Of a stretch of DNA of 64,000 nucleotides, positions 8,026 to 17,030 are shown piece by piece. Under the pieces are notes generated by a model that had not been told where the DNA came from, did not search any database, and saw only the letters and a program-made list of their open reading frames with translations. The position numbers were made by a program, and so were the translations under genes. Every line of letters starts with the position of its first letter. The first letter of the stretch is position 1. Source of the stretch: CAYQTE01 sp964420285 (lineage in GTDB: Bacteria; Planctomycetota; Phycisphaerae; Tepidisphaerales; Tepidisphaeraceae); assembly GCA_964420285.1 (NCBI GenBank), contig CAYQTE010000021.1, positions 8,440-72,439 on the forward strand, in the 5' to 3' direction.

Positions 8026-9531
8026 TCACACCGTTACCAGATTCGCTGCCACCGAGGTCTTATAAGCCTTCAGCCCCGGCACCAATCCCGCCAGGACGGA
8101 CAGGATGATCACTCCGACCACGTACAGTATACCCCAGATGCCAAGGTCCAGCCAATGCAGCGGCTGGCCGAGCGTATGCAGCACGTAAATGCCGATCCCG
8201 TACGAAACGATCAGCGCCGTCACAACTCCCAGTGCCGCGCCCATCAGGCCAACGAGCCCGGCCTCCAGGCAGACGAGTGCCAGTACCCGGCCGCGCGTGG
8301 CCCCCAGGGCGCGCACGATGGCGATCTCGCGAATGCGTGCCGTCACGGAGTTGTAGATGGTTGTCATGATCGACACCGCCGCCGTGATCGTTACCAGGCC
8401 GCTCATCAGCAGCAGGATGAACGTGCCGTGCTTGAGAAAGTGGTCGAAGAAGTCCAACATGACGCTGGCGGGCTTGACGCACATATATTGGGCGCTGCTG
8501 TTGCGATTGACGTCGTAGTTGAACAATTCCAACGTGGCGCCACCGCGGGTCTCGATAAAGATGCCGGAAACCTCCCAATACTTCTTGGGAACCAGAAGCT
8601 CCCAGCGATTGGGCGGGACGGGCCTGTACACGTCGATGTCGTCCGGATCCTGCGTCGCAGGCGGCGCTTTCAAATTGTGGGCAAGGTACCATTGCGCCTT
8701 GAGCCCGACGGAATGCTCCTCGACGGTATAGAAAGTCAGCAGCGGCGTATAAACGCACAGGTCGGCCGACGTATAGGTGGGCGCCAGAACGCCGACGACC
8801 TTCCACTTGGTGTTATGCACGTCGGGATTGGCGCCGGGCGGCAACTCGCCGTGCGTGGCCTGGAAAATGGACCCGAGCTTGAGATCGCCGCTATCAGCCA
8901 CGGCGCTGCCGATGATCGCCTCGAACGACTGCGTATTGGGATCAAACACGTTCGGATTGAAACACCGGCCCTGAGCAAACTTGAAGCGCATGTCCTTGCG
9001 ATAACCGATCACTTTGTTGTCGGGCAGAGCTGTCATGTTTTGCGGATCGGCCGGGTTGTCGGGGTTGTCGTAGCAACCGAAGATGGTGGCCAGCGTACCG
9101 ACGATGCGGTATTTGCCGTTGTAGGTGTCCCCCACGCAGAAGGGCACGGCGTTTCGCACCTTGTCGCGATAGCCCGGCAATGCGCTGGTTCCCTCGTCAT
9201 CGGCCTCGGCGGCTTGTGTCGCGGCGGCGGTGGTGGCTTGAGGCGCCGCCGACGGCATGCGCAACATCGATTCGTACACGGAATAGGGAATATTGCCTGG
9301 GCTGGTATCGATGTGATAAACGGAATTGAAGACCAGTTGAAGCTGCGATCCCTTGGGCCCGACCAGCGCGTCGTAGCCGAAATCGGTCTGCCCAAACATC
9401 AGGGAACTGTTGTTGTTCAGGATCAGGATCAGCACGCCCAGTGCCACGCCCAGAAGGATCGACAGCGTGGTCAGCCACGTGGACAGCGCCCGCTGGCGCA
9501 TCTGTTTGAATGTGAGTTGAAGGATATTCAT
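8026..9531 (-). CDS. MacB/FtsX-type ABC transporter permease
   Basis: The start ATG at 9531 overlaps the ATPase stop as ATGA, giving a 501-residue protein that begins MNILQLTFKQMRQRALST. It has one N-terminal membrane segment (about residues 20-38), a large periplasmic domain of roughly 330 residues, and three C-terminal membrane segments with the FtsX-type signature SVTARIREIAIVRALGATRG near residue 405. This topology fits MacB or LolCE-type mechanotransducing exporters of lipoproteins, peptides or drugs. The substrate is unknown. A Fur-family gene follows, so metal-dependent control is possible. Confidence 0.88.
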   Translation of the reverse strand: MNILQLTFKQMRQRALSTWLTTLSILLGVALGVLILILNNNSSLMFGQTDFGYDALVGPKGSQLQLVFNSVYHIDTSPGNIPYSVYESMLRMPSAAPQATTAAATQAAEADDEGTSALPGYRDKVRNAVPFCVGDTYNGKYRIVGTLATIFGCYDNPDNPADPQNMTALPDNKVIGYRKDMRFKFAQGRCFNPNVFDPNTQSFEAIIGSAVADSGDLKLGSIFQATHGELPPGANPDVHNTKWKVVGVLAPTYTSADLCVYTPLLTFYTVEEHSVGLKAQWYLAHNLKAPPATQDPDDIDVYRPVPPNRWELLVPKKYWEVSGIFIETRGGATLELFNYDVNRNSSAQYMCVKPASVMLDFFDHFLKHGTFILLLMSGLVTITAAVSIMTTIYNSVTARIREIAIVRALGATRGRVLALVCLEAGLVGLMGAALGVVTALIVSYGIGIYVLHTLGQPLHWLDLGIWGILYVVGVIILSVLAGLVPGLKAYKTSVAANLVTV

Positions 9532-10235
9532 GATGCGCTCCCCGCCGCCGTGTCGGACACCACGTCGCTCAACGATACCGACCGCGGCAATTGTCGGGCG
9601 ACCTCCAGATCGTGCGTCACCAGCAGCAGCGACGCCCGCACCTCGGTGCACAGCGACCGGATCAATTCCAGAACCTGCCTGGCGTTCCTGGAGTCCAGCG
9701 CCCCGGTCGGCTCGTCGGCCAGCACCAGACGCGGCCGGTTCGCCAGCGCCCGCGCCACCGCCACGCGCTGCTGCTGCCCCACCGACAACTTTGCCGGCCG
9801 GTAATTCAGCCGATCCGCAAGCCCCACGGACTTAAGCAGATGCTCGGCCCACTTGCCGTCAGCCGGCCGGCCGGTGAAACTCATGCCCAACAGCACGTTC
9901 TCCATCGCCGTGAGCCCCGAAAGCAGGTGATGGGTCTGAAAGACGTACCCGATGTACTGCCCGCGGAAAACATCGCGCCGGGCTTCGCCGATGCGCGTGA
10001 TGTCGACCGAGACCGGCCCGCCGGGTCCGGGAATCTCAAAGATGATCTGCCCGGAATCGGGGGTCAGGATGCCGGCGATCAGGTGCAGCAGCGTGGTTTT
10101 GCCCGACCCGCTGGAGCCGATGAGGGCGACTTGCTCGCCGTCATCGACGCGCAATTCCGGAATATCGATCACCGGGACCGCCGACCCGTCCGGCCCCACA
10201 TACCGCTTGACCAGGTTTCTCAATAACAATGCCAT
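9528..10235 (-). CDS. ABC transporter ATP-binding protein, MacB/LolD type
   Basis: Start ATG at 10235 has AGAGGCGG upstream; an in-frame extension to 10277 lacks a ribosome site. The 235-residue ATPase shows Walker A (GSSGSGKTTLLHLIAG), the Q-loop (GYVFQTHHLLSGLT), an ABC signature variant LSVGQQQRVAVARAL, Walker B (LVLADEPTGALD) and the H-loop (LLVTHDLEVA). The signature reads LSVGQ rather than LSGGQ. It is translationally coupled to the FtsX-like permease gene that follows. Confidence 0.92.
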   Translation of the reverse strand: MALLLRNLVKRYVGPDGSAVPVIDIPELRVDDGEQVALIGSSGSGKTTLLHLIAGILTPDSGQIIFEIPGPGGPVSVDITRIGEARRDVFRGQYIGYVFQTHHLLSGLTAMENVLLGMSFTGRPADGKWAEHLLKSVGLADRLNYRPAKLSVGQQQRVAVARALANRPRLVLADEPTGALDSRNARQVLELIRSLCTEVRASLLLVTHDLEVARQLPRSVSLSDVVSDTAAGSAS

Positions 10236-10308
10236 CGTCCGCCTCTGTTGGCTGTAGAACAACCTCAATCCTAGCACAGATGCAATTTACTTGCAAGAGT
10301 ATGCACAC

Positions 10309-10337
10309 TTGAACGAACCGCCCGGCCGCGATAGCAT
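10309..10337 (+). promoter_or_regulatory. Sigma70-type promoter of tRNA-Val
   Basis: TTGAAC at 10309-10314 and TAGCAT at 10332-10337 are separated by 17 bases. The predicted start of transcription is a few bases before the mature tRNA 5' end at 10349. Confidence 0.6.
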
Positions 10338-10348
10338 CGACGCGGCAC

Positions 10349-10422
10349 GGGCGATTAGCTCAGTTGGCCAGAGCGTACGGATCACACCCGTAAGGTCACA
10401 GGTTCGAGCCCTGTATCGCCCA
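10349..10422 (+). tRNA. tRNA-Val (anticodon CAC)
   Basis: The 74-base sequence folds into a full cloverleaf. The acceptor stem is GGGCGAT with ATCGCCC. The D arm is GCTC/GAGC. The anticodon stem is TACGG/CCGTA with loop ATCACAC, whose central triplet is CAC. The T arm is ACAGG/CCTGT with TTCGAGC. The discriminator base is A and CCA is not encoded. It reads GUG codons. The HAD phosphatase gene begins 7 bases downstream. Confidence 0.95.
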
Positions 10423-10429
10423 ATTCCGT

Positions 10430-11278
10430 ATGACCAAATCACCCGATCCAGCCCGTTTGCCGCCCGTGGCGGCCAGCGGCATTCGCATGCTGGCACTCGA
10501 TCTCGATGGCACGCTCCTGGACGACGCCAAACAAATCCGCGCCCGCACCGCCGCCGCCCTGACGCTGCTGCGGCAACGCGGCATCAAGATCGTCCTGGCC
10601 TCGGCCCGGCCGCCGCGCAGTGTTCGGCATATCCACGCGGCACTGGGTCTGGACACCTGGCAGGTCAACTACAACGGCGCCATGATCTGGGACGAATCGG
10701 TGCGCCAGGCCGTGTTTCACCAGCCCATCAAACCCGAGACGGCCCGGCACGTGATCGAGCTGGCCCGTGGGAAATATCCGGAAGTTCTGGTTTCCTGCGA
10801 GATCACCGACCGCTGGCTCACCGATCGGCACGATCCAAAGCTCACAACCGAAACCGGCCGGCTGTTCACGCCCGATGTCATCGCGCCGATTGCGGAATTT
10901 TGCGTCGTGCCGGTCACCAAGGTGCTGCTGCTGGGCGATGAGGGACGGCTGGCGGAGATCGAGCGGCTGCTGGTCGAGCAATTCGCCGCCCAGCTCACGA
11001 TGGTGCGCACCGAGGGGAATCTCATTCAGATCATGGACCGCCGGGTAAGCAAGGGCCGGGCCGTGCAGCAGGTGGCCGATCATTACGGATTGACGATGGA
11101 GCAGGTGATGAGCATGGGCGATGCTCCCAATGACGTGGGGATGCTGCAACTGTCCGGGATCGCCGTCGCCATGGAAAACGGCTGGGATGTGTGCAAGCAT
11201 GCCGCTCATTGGGTCGCGCCGTCGAATAACAACGACGGCGTTCTGGCCGCCCTGCGGAAGTTCGGGCTGTGTGAGTAA
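10430..11278 (+). CDS. HAD-superfamily (Cof-type) phosphatase
   Basis: The 282-residue protein has HAD motif I in MLALDLDGTLLDD near residues 20-32, motif II in IVLASARPPRSV, the conserved Lys in RRVSKGRAVQQV, and motif IV in MSMGDAPNDVGMLQ. The C2B cap insertion and the NYNGAMI motif match the Cof/YidA group, which dephosphorylates sugar phosphates and cofactors such as FMN. The gene starts 7 bases after the tRNA without a visible ribosome site, so its mRNA may come from read-through of the tRNA promoter. The substrate is not predictable. Confidence 0.9.
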   Translation: MTKSPDPARLPPVAASGIRMLALDLDGTLLDDAKQIRARTAAALTLLRQRGIKIVLASARPPRSVRHIHAALGLDTWQVNYNGAMIWDESVRQAVFHQPIKPETARHVIELARGKYPEVLVSCEITDRWLTDRHDPKLTTETGRLFTPDVIAPIAEFCVVPVTKVLLLGDEGRLAEIERLLVEQFAAQLTMVRTEGNLIQIMDRRVSKGRAVQQVADHYGLTMEQVMSMGDAPNDVGMLQLSGIAVAMENGWDVCKHAAHWVAPSNNNDGVLAALRKFGLCE

Positions 11279-11281
11279 ATC

Positions 11282-11396
11282 GTGACAAGGTGACACGGTG
11301 ACCGTTGACGTATGAAGCATGGCCGCGGATGCCGAAGTCGCCCCTGTCACCCTGTCACCTTGTCACCCTGTCACCTTGTCTCCCTGTCATCCCGTC
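11282..11396. repeat. GTGACAAG octamer repeats in inverted arrangement
   Basis: The left part carries GTGACAAGGTGACACGGTGAC (11282-11302). The right part (11344-11396) is a run of the complementary units CTGTCACC and TTGTCACC. The two can pair into a long hairpin lying exactly between the convergent HAD and aspS genes. The same octamer family recurs near 13276-13320 and 44929-44948. It may serve as a bidirectional terminator or be a dispersed simple repeat. Confidence 0.7.
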
Positions 11397-11400
11397 CCTT

Positions 11401-13212
11401 TCACTCCCGATTCCCCGTCGTCGCCGTCTTCCCCTGCGGCATCGCAATCTGGATATTCGCCTCGCGGAGCTGTTTCGGATCGATGGCCGCCGGCGCGGCG
11501 CACATGAGGTCGCTGCCGCTTTGCGTCTTGGGGAACGCGATCACGTCGCGGATGTTGGTGATGCTTCGCAGAATCATGATGAGCCGGTCCAGGCCCAGGG
11601 CGATCCCGCCGTGCGGCGGCGCGCCGTATTGCAGGGCGCTGAGCAGGAACCCGAACTTATTCTTCTGCGCCGCCTCGTCGATTCCCAGAAGCGAAAAAAC
11701 CTGCTGCTGAATGTCGTTGCGATGGATACGGATCGACCCGCCGCCGATCTCGCTGCCGTTGACCACGATGTCATAGGCTTTGCTCTTGATCGACTCGACG
11801 ACGGCCCGGTCGGTGCTGGTGAGCTTGGCCATGTCCTCATCCAGCGGCGAAGTGAACGGATGGTGCGTGCTGGTGAATCGCTTCTCCTCATCGTCGAATT
11901 CAAACAGCGGGAAATTGACCACCCAGACCCAGGCAAAATCGGTCGACGCCTTCAATTTCAATTCGCGGGCCATCTTCAGCCGCAACTCGCCCAGAACCTT
12001 GTGGACGATCTTGGGCCGATCGGCCACGAAACAGAGCAGATCGCCCGATGCCGCCCCCGTCCGCTCGATCACCCTGGCCGCGATGGGCGCAAGGAACTTG
12101 GCGACGCCGCCTTCCAGATTGCCGCCGGCGACTTTCGTCACCGCCAGGCCCTTTGCCCCGAAACCCTTGGACCAATCCGCCAGGGCGTCGGTCTCCTTGC
12201 GACTGAGGCTCGCGCCGCCGGGAACGGCGATCGCCTTCACCATCGGCGCCGTTTTGAAAACGTCAAACGTCGTGGCCTGCGCCAGGTCGCTGATATCGGC
12301 CAGCTTCATGCCAAAGCGCAGGTCCGGCCGGTCCGAGCCATAATCGCTCATCGCCACGTCGTATTCCATGTGCGGAATCGGGTTGGGGATTTCGAGATTG
12401 AGAATATCCTTCCAGATCAGCCGCAGGAGGTTCTCGATGATGGCGATGATGTTCTCGCGGTCGATGAAGGACATCTCGATATCGAGCTGTGTGAACTCCG
12501 CCTGCCGGTCGGCGCGAGGGTCTTCATCGCGGAAGCAGCGGACGATCTGCATGTATTTGTCGCAGCCGCCGACCATGAGAAGCTGCTTGAACAACTGCGG
12601 CGACTGCGGCAGCGCATAAAAGCTGCCGGGGATGAGGCGCGACGGCACGATGAAATCGCGGGCGCCTTCCGGTGTGCTGCGGGTGAGGAACGGCGTCTCG
12701 ATTTCCCAGAACCCCTGATCGGAAAGAAATTGCCGCATGATGCGCGTCACCTGATGCCGCACGCGAAGGTTCTGCTGCATCTCCGGACGGCGCAGGTCAA
12801 GGTACCTGTATTGCAGCCGGCGCTCCTCGTTGACGTTCTCAAAGTCATGCGGCGAGAACGGCGGCGTGGGCGATTGCGAAAGCACGTCCATCGTCTTGAC
12901 GCGAACCTCGATCTCGCCGGTCGCCAGCTTGGGATTGATCAAACCCCGCCCGCGCGCGTTGACCAGTCCACTGGCCGCGATAACCCACTCCGTGCGGAGT
13001 TTGCGGGCATCGTCCATCACGGCCGGCCCGCACAGATCGGCGTCGAAGACAAGCTGCGTTACGCCGTCGCGGTCGCGCAGGTCGATGAAGACCAGGTTCC
13101 CGTGGTCGCGATAGGAATGAACCCAGCCGGCAATTTTGACGGCCGTGCCGACATCCGACTTGCGGAGTTGCCCGCAGGTATGAGTACGATAGCGCGTTTT
13201 GATGGCTTCCAT
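11401..13212 (-). CDS. aspS: Aspartyl-tRNA synthetase
   Basis: Start ATG 13212 (MEAIKTRYRTHTCGQL) gives 603 residues, the usual bacterial length. The OB-fold anticodon domain covers residues about 1-110 (GWVHSYRDHGNLVFIDLRDR). The class II core follows with FVPSR-type ligand loops (ARDFIVPSR), motif 2 FRDEDPRADRQAEFTQLD near 215-232, a bacterial GAD insertion at about 300-420, and motif 3 GIALGLDRLIMIL. It charges tRNA-Asp, and perhaps tRNA-Asn if no asparaginyl synthetase exists. It stands alone on the minus strand and is bounded on both sides by GTGAC-type repeats. Confidence 0.97.
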   Translation of the reverse strand: MEAIKTRYRTHTCGQLRKSDVGTAVKIAGWVHSYRDHGNLVFIDLRDRDGVTQLVFDADLCGPAVMDDARKLRTEWVIAASGLVNARGRGLINPKLATGEIEVRVKTMDVLSQSPTPPFSPHDFENVNEERRLQYRYLDLRRPEMQQNLRVRHQVTRIMRQFLSDQGFWEIETPFLTRSTPEGARDFIVPSRLIPGSFYALPQSPQLFKQLLMVGGCDKYMQIVRCFRDEDPRADRQAEFTQLDIEMSFIDRENIIAIIENLLRLIWKDILNLEIPNPIPHMEYDVAMSDYGSDRPDLRFGMKLADISDLAQATTFDVFKTAPMVKAIAVPGGASLSRKETDALADWSKGFGAKGLAVTKVAGGNLEGGVAKFLAPIAARVIERTGAASGDLLCFVADRPKIVHKVLGELRLKMARELKLKASTDFAWVWVVNFPLFEFDDEEKRFTSTHHPFTSPLDEDMAKLTSTDRAVVESIKSKAYDIVVNGSEIGGGSIRIHRNDIQQQVFSLLGIDEAAQKNKFGFLLSALQYGAPPHGGIALGLDRLIMILRSITNIRDVIAFPKTQSGSDLMCAAPAAIDPKQLREANIQIAMPQGKTATTGNRE

Positions 13213-13508
13213 AGTGCGTAGCCTTGTACCGCAACTCGGAAGGCAGCGAAAGCCCACAGAGAGGGGGATGGCATGGTGACAAGGTAACGTGGTGACGGCG
13301 TGACGGGGTGACGGGGCGACGTTTTGCCCGCGCCGCGCGCGGGTCTGCCTCTCCCTTCTCCTCTTTACCGGCGCAGCAATCTCCCGTCTCGCGCAATCTT
13401 CATCCCACTAACGTTTGCCGCGTCAGGAAGTTCTTCGACCAGCGCCATTATTCCTCTGCGGGATCGGCTGCTCGATTGCCGTCACCGCAAGCAAAGCCAA
13501 GGCCATTC
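13213..13508. other. Intergenic stretch with GTGAC repeats
   Basis: The 296 bases between the aspS start and the GH113-like gene end hold a degenerate run of GGTGACAAGG, GTGGTGACGG and GGGTGACGG units at 13276-13320. I see no gene, tRNA or convincing terminator in the rest. Confidence 0.6.
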
Positions 13509-14633
13509 TTACGGCGTCGTCACCGACCACGGCTTTTTGGCCATATAGTCACGGAGAACCTGTTCGGCCGGTTTGTTCTTGCACGTGTACCCGCGATCCG
13601 CTTCGCCGCCGTCGCCGGGGTCCCAACTCCACATCATAAAGCCGGCCAGGGATGAATTGCCGTACCAGGCCTGGAAGAACCCCTGGTAAAGCCGCTTTTG
13701 CAGGTCCAGATCGACGGGCTCGGATTCCTGGGTGTAGTCCCAACTGGCTTTGGAGGCGTTGGCGAGACTGCACCAGCCGGCCTCAAGGAACAGGATCGGG
13801 CGGTGTTGTTGTGCGGCAAAGGGAAGCAGATCCTTCTGGATCGGGTTCTTCCAGTTGGCGACGATCTGATCGGTGCTGACGCTGGCGTTGTCGCCCAGCT
13901 TCCAATAGCTGTTCATGCCGATCATATCGAGCTTGTCCCAGAACTTGACGCTGGTGTAGTGATCCCAGTTGGAGGAATAGGTGAGCTGGCCGTGAAAGAT
14001 CCCCCGGACGTAGCGGATGATGTCATCCCAATTTTGCACCTTGGATTCGGAGCTGACCAGTTCCGAGCCGACGACCAGGACATCGACGCCGGTGTTGTTG
14101 GCGATGTAGGCGTAGAACTCGAGCATATCCTTGTAGCTGTCGAACCAGCGGTCCCAGTCCGTGGGCTTGATGGTCCCGCGCCAGTCGTTGCCCTGGGGAT
14201 CGTCCAGCAGGACAATGGGCATGAGGATGACGCGCAGGCCGACTTGGCCATCGGGACGATGCACGTTCTTGGCGTAGGTGATGATCTCGGAAAGTTGCGG
14301 CCCTGTGAGTGTCTTGCGGGAGTCGATGTAGATGAAGGTGCTGGTGACATTTTCCTGGCGCGTATCGACGACCAGCGAGACAGTATCCGCGCCCAGGGCC
14401 GCGATTTCGTCGATGCACTTCTTGTATTTGTCCACCCAGTCGGTGCGCTGAAGCTGCATGGCGATGCCGCGATATGGAAGCGACTTAAGCGACGGCCCGG
14501 TGCTTGCCGCGGGCGTGTCGCCATGGGCATATTGGGCGCCGGTGCCGGCCGTGCCGGTCCCCTGCTGCGTCGCCGCGATCATCACCAGGATGTACAGGAG
14601 CACCGCCGCGATTATCGTTCTTTTTCCGGGCAT
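13509..14633 (-). CDS. Exported GH113-like glycoside hydrolase
   Basis: This 374-residue protein starts with a signal peptide or membrane anchor (KRTIIAAVLLYILVMIAATQQ). The rest is a TIM-barrel hydrolase. RGIAMQLQRTDWVD opens the barrel, DVLVVGSELVSSE carries the likely acid/base Glu, and RPILFLEAGWCSL carries the likely nucleophile Glu. This pattern fits family GH113 (beta-mannanase-type). It is preceded by a good ribosome site (AAGAGG) and its own promoter candidate. The family call is fairly good, while the polysaccharide is inferred. Confidence 0.75.
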   Translation of the reverse strand: MPGKRTIIAAVLLYILVMIAATQQGTGTAGTGAQYAHGDTPAASTGPSLKSLPYRGIAMQLQRTDWVDKYKKCIDEIAALGADTVSLVVDTRQENVTSTFIYIDSRKTLTGPQLSEIITYAKNVHRPDGQVGLRVILMPIVLLDDPQGNDWRGTIKPTDWDRWFDSYKDMLEFYAYIANNTGVDVLVVGSELVSSESKVQNWDDIIRYVRGIFHGQLTYSSNWDHYTSVKFWDKLDMIGMNSYWKLGDNASVSTDQIVANWKNPIQKDLLPFAAQQHRPILFLEAGWCSLANASKASWDYTQESEPVDLDLQKRLYQGFFQAWYGNSSLAGFMMWSWDPGDGGEADRGYTCKNKPAEQVLRDYMAKKPWSVTTP

Positions 14634-14666
14634 ATCGATTGCGCCTCTTGTAAGCGAATTGCGGGT

Positions 14667-14695
14667 ATCATAGGGGCCGGCGCATCATCCGGCAA
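14667..14695 (-). promoter_or_regulatory. Sigma70-type promoter candidate for the GH113-like gene
   Basis: On the minus strand TTGCCG (14695-14690) and TATGAT (14672-14667) are separated by 17 bases, about 34 bases before the start codon and just after the prenyl synthase stop. Confidence 0.5.
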
Positions 14696-14712
14696 CGGCG
14701 ATGGGTTGGGGT

Positions 14713-15693
14713 TTACCACTGCCGGGCGATGACGAACTGGGCCATCTGGTCCAGGGACCGGCGGGCTTCGGAATCGCCAACGGAGTTCAGAGCGGCGCGG
14801 GCGCGGGCGATGTGTTGGGCGGCGCGGGTTCTGGCGTATTCCACGGCGCCGCCGGGGAGGATCAGGTTGCGGATGCGGTCGATCTTGTCGGATTCGTGGC
14901 TTTGCAGCAGCGACCGCAACAGCACCTGATGCTCGTGCGGGGCGGTGGCCAGGAAATGGATCATCGGCAGCGTGAGCTTGCCCTTTTCGATGTCCAGGCC
15001 CAGCGTCTTGCCGACCGAATCCGGATGGCCGACGATGTCGAGGATGTCGTCCTGAATCTGAAATGCCGTCCCCAGGCACATGCCGTAGGTCTCGAATTGG
15101 CGAACGGTCGATTCATCGGCCCCCGCGAACCGCGCGCCCAGCGAGCAGCTTGCGCCGCAGAGGCTGCCGGTCTTGCGGCCGATAATCTGCAAGTACGTCG
15201 TCTCGTCCAGATCGAGATTGTTGCGGTTGTCGATCTGTTGCAGTTCGCCCTCGCAGACGCAATTGGTGGTCCGGCCGATGATCCGGCTGGCCGCCTGCGA
15301 ATCGAGGCTGCTGCACAAATGAAAACTGTGGCTGATGAGATAATCGCCCAACAGGACGGCCGCCTCGTTGCCGCGGAGATGGTTGATCGTCGCGCCCCGG
15401 CGGCGAAGCTCGGCCTCGTCCAGCACATCATCATGCACCAGCGTGGCCATGTGGACCATCTCCACTACGGTGGCCAGGACGATGTGTGCATCGGTGAGAG
15501 TTCCGGCGCTGCGGCCGGAAAGAAGCAGAAGCGTCGGGCGCAGCATTTTGCCGCGGAACCGGCTGACGTGGCGGACGAGGGTATTGACGGCATCAACGCC
15601 GCTGGCCAGTTCCTTGTGGAAGAGCTTATCGACTTCCAGAAGCTCATCCGCGATGCATTCGGTCAGGCCGGCCAGTGTGTCCGTGTTCGTCAT
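14713..15693 (-). CDS. Polyprenyl diphosphate synthase (trans-isoprenyl, long-chain type)
   Basis: The 326-residue enzyme has the first Asp-rich motif in LVHDDVLDEAELRRRGA near residues 90-106 and the second in FQIQDDILDIVG near 215. Both are typical of all-trans farnesyl/octaprenyl synthases. It condenses isopentenyl diphosphate units onto an allylic primer, giving quinone side chains or lipid carriers. The residues before the first DDxxD (a Met-rich, small-residue stretch) suggest a long product, which is inference. A TATAAT -10 element lies upstream. Confidence 0.9.
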   Translation of the reverse strand: MTNTDTLAGLTECIADELLEVDKLFHKELASGVDAVNTLVRHVSRFRGKMLRPTLLLLSGRSAGTLTDAHIVLATVVEMVHMATLVHDDVLDEAELRRRGATINHLRGNEAAVLLGDYLISHSFHLCSSLDSQAASRIIGRTTNCVCEGELQQIDNRNNLDLDETTYLQIIGRKTGSLCGASCSLGARFAGADESTVRQFETYGMCLGTAFQIQDDILDIVGHPDSVGKTLGLDIEKGKLTLPMIHFLATAPHEHQVLLRSLLQSHESDKIDRIRNLILPGGAVEYARTRAAQHIARARAALNSVGDSEARRSLDQMAQFVIARQW

Positions 15694-15717
15694 CGTTATC
15701 CAGCGCCTTTGGGCAGG

Positions 15718-15746
15718 ATTATAGTGGCCGGATCGCCAGCGTCGAA
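15718..15746 (-). promoter_or_regulatory. Promoter candidate of the polyprenyl synthase gene
   Basis: A perfect TATAAT lies on the minus strand at 15723-15718, with TTCGAC 17 bases upstream at 15746-15741. The -35 element is poor. The start codon is about 25 bases downstream. Confidence 0.5.
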
Positions 15747-15853
15747 TCGTTGTTGGAAGTTTCGAAAGAATTGAAACTACTGCGCGGTTCGAGGGTCAAT
15801 GAGAATTGGCCGCGGGCGATTCCCAGCACCTTCGCGTCTTTCGGGTAAGATCG

Positions 15854-15867
15854 TATACAATTCCCTT
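15854..15867 (+). promoter_or_regulatory. -10 element placed for a leaderless cysteine desulfurase mRNA
   Basis: TACAAT at 15856-15861, within TATACAAT, ends 6 bases before the ATG at 15868, and no Shine-Dalgarno sequence is visible. If used, transcription would start at or next to the A of the start codon. The -35 region is weak. Confidence 0.4.
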
Positions 15868-17019
15868 ATGGACGTGATCTATCTGGACAACAACGCCAGC
15901 ACCCGCATTGACCCGGCCGTCGTGGCGGCAATGCGGCCGTATCTGGAGGAATGTTACGGCAATCCGTCGAGCATCCACCGGCTCGGCCAGCTTGCCCGGC
16001 AGGCGATCGACGAGTCGCGGACGAAGCTGGCAAGGCTGATCGGCTGCTCCGATTCGGAAGTCACGTTCACCGGCGGCGGGACGGAGGCGATCAATACGGT
16101 CCTGCGCGGGTTGCTGGCGGCACGAAGCCCGCGAACGCAGATCGTGACCTCGATGGTCGAGCATTCCGCGACGCGCGAGTTGTGCCGTCAACTTGAGAAG
16201 GCCGGATCGCAGGTCACATGGATCGGCGTGGATCGCGACGGGATGCTCGACATGGAGATGCTCCGCCGCGCCATCGGGCCGGAGACGGCGTTGGCCACCT
16301 TTCTGTGGGCGAACAATGAAACCGGCGTGATATTCCCCGTGGCCCAGATCGCGGCGATCTGCCAGGAGCACAAAGTCCCCTTCCATTGCGACGCGACACA
16401 GGCGATGGGAAAGATCCCGATCGACGCGCGGGCCGCGGGGTTCGACGCGATGAGTTTCGCAGCGCACAAGTTTCACGGCCCCAAGGGAGTTGGCGGGTAT
16501 TATCTTCGCCGCCGCGTCCGCATCGGCGGCCTGATCGTCGGCGGGCCGCAGGAACATTCGCGCCGCGGCGGAACGGAAAACGTGCCGGGAATCGTCGGGG
16601 CCGCAGCGGCGGCGGAATTGGCGGCGGCGCATCTGGCCGAGATTCCCCGCGTGGCGGCGATGCGCGACAAGCTCGAACGGGCCATCCTCGACCGCATCCC
16701 CGAAACCCGCGTCAACGGCCGCGTCGATCAGCGCATCGCCAACACGACCAATATCGGGTTCCGCCACCTTGAGGCCGAGGCGGTATTGCTGCTGCTCAGC
16801 GAGCGCGGCGTGTGCGCGTCGGCCGGAAGCGCCTGCTCCAGCGGAAGCCTTGAACCCAGTCACGTGCTGCGGGCGATGGGAGTCGATGAGACCTACGCGC
16901 ACGGCTCGCTGCGGTTCAGCCTGTCGCGCTACACGACGGAGGCCGAACTCGACACGGCGGTGGAAATTCTCTCAGGGGCGATTGCCAAGCTACGGCAGGT
17001 GCTGCCGGTGGGAAGATAG
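15868..17019 (+). CDS. Cysteine desulfurase (IscS/NifS family)
   Basis: The start ATG 15868 gives MDVIYLDNNASTRIDP, the canonical family N-terminus; an upstream start at 15799 is possible but unlikely. The 383-residue PLP enzyme has the pyridoxal lysine in SFAAHKFHGPKGVGGYYLR near residue 204 and the sulfur-accepting Cys in SAGSACSSGSLEPSHVLRAM near 325. It takes sulfur from cysteine for Fe-S clusters or tRNA thiolation. No iscU, iscA or mnmA gene is nearby, so its partner is unclear. truD follows after 11 bases, in an apparent two-gene unit. Confidence 0.95.
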   Translation: MDVIYLDNNASTRIDPAVVAAMRPYLEECYGNPSSIHRLGQLARQAIDESRTKLARLIGCSDSEVTFTGGGTEAINTVLRGLLAARSPRTQIVTSMVEHSATRELCRQLEKAGSQVTWIGVDRDGMLDMEMLRRAIGPETALATFLWANNETGVIFPVAQIAAICQEHKVPFHCDATQAMGKIPIDARAAGFDAMSFAAHKFHGPKGVGGYYLRRRVRIGGLIVGGPQEHSRRGGTENVPGIVGAAAAAELAAAHLAEIPRVAAMRDKLERAILDRIPETRVNGRVDQRIANTTNIGFRHLEAEAVLLLLSERGVCASAGSACSSGSLEPSHVLRAMGVDETYAHGSLRFSLSRYTTEAELDTAVEILSGAIAKLRQVLPVGR

Positions 17020-17030
17020 GATACAGGAAC

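Noticed and set aside
7885..9804. 639-codon plus-strand open frame opposite the ABC permease
   Set aside because: Entirely antisense to a well-supported permease and the end of the ATPase gene.
11344..11396. CRISPR array, because of short regular repeats
   Set aside because: The units are 8 bases and directly adjacent with no unique spacers; there are no cas genes.
11305..13221. 638-codon plus-strand open frame opposite aspS
   Set aside because: Antisense shadow; it even translates the GTGAC octamer repeats.
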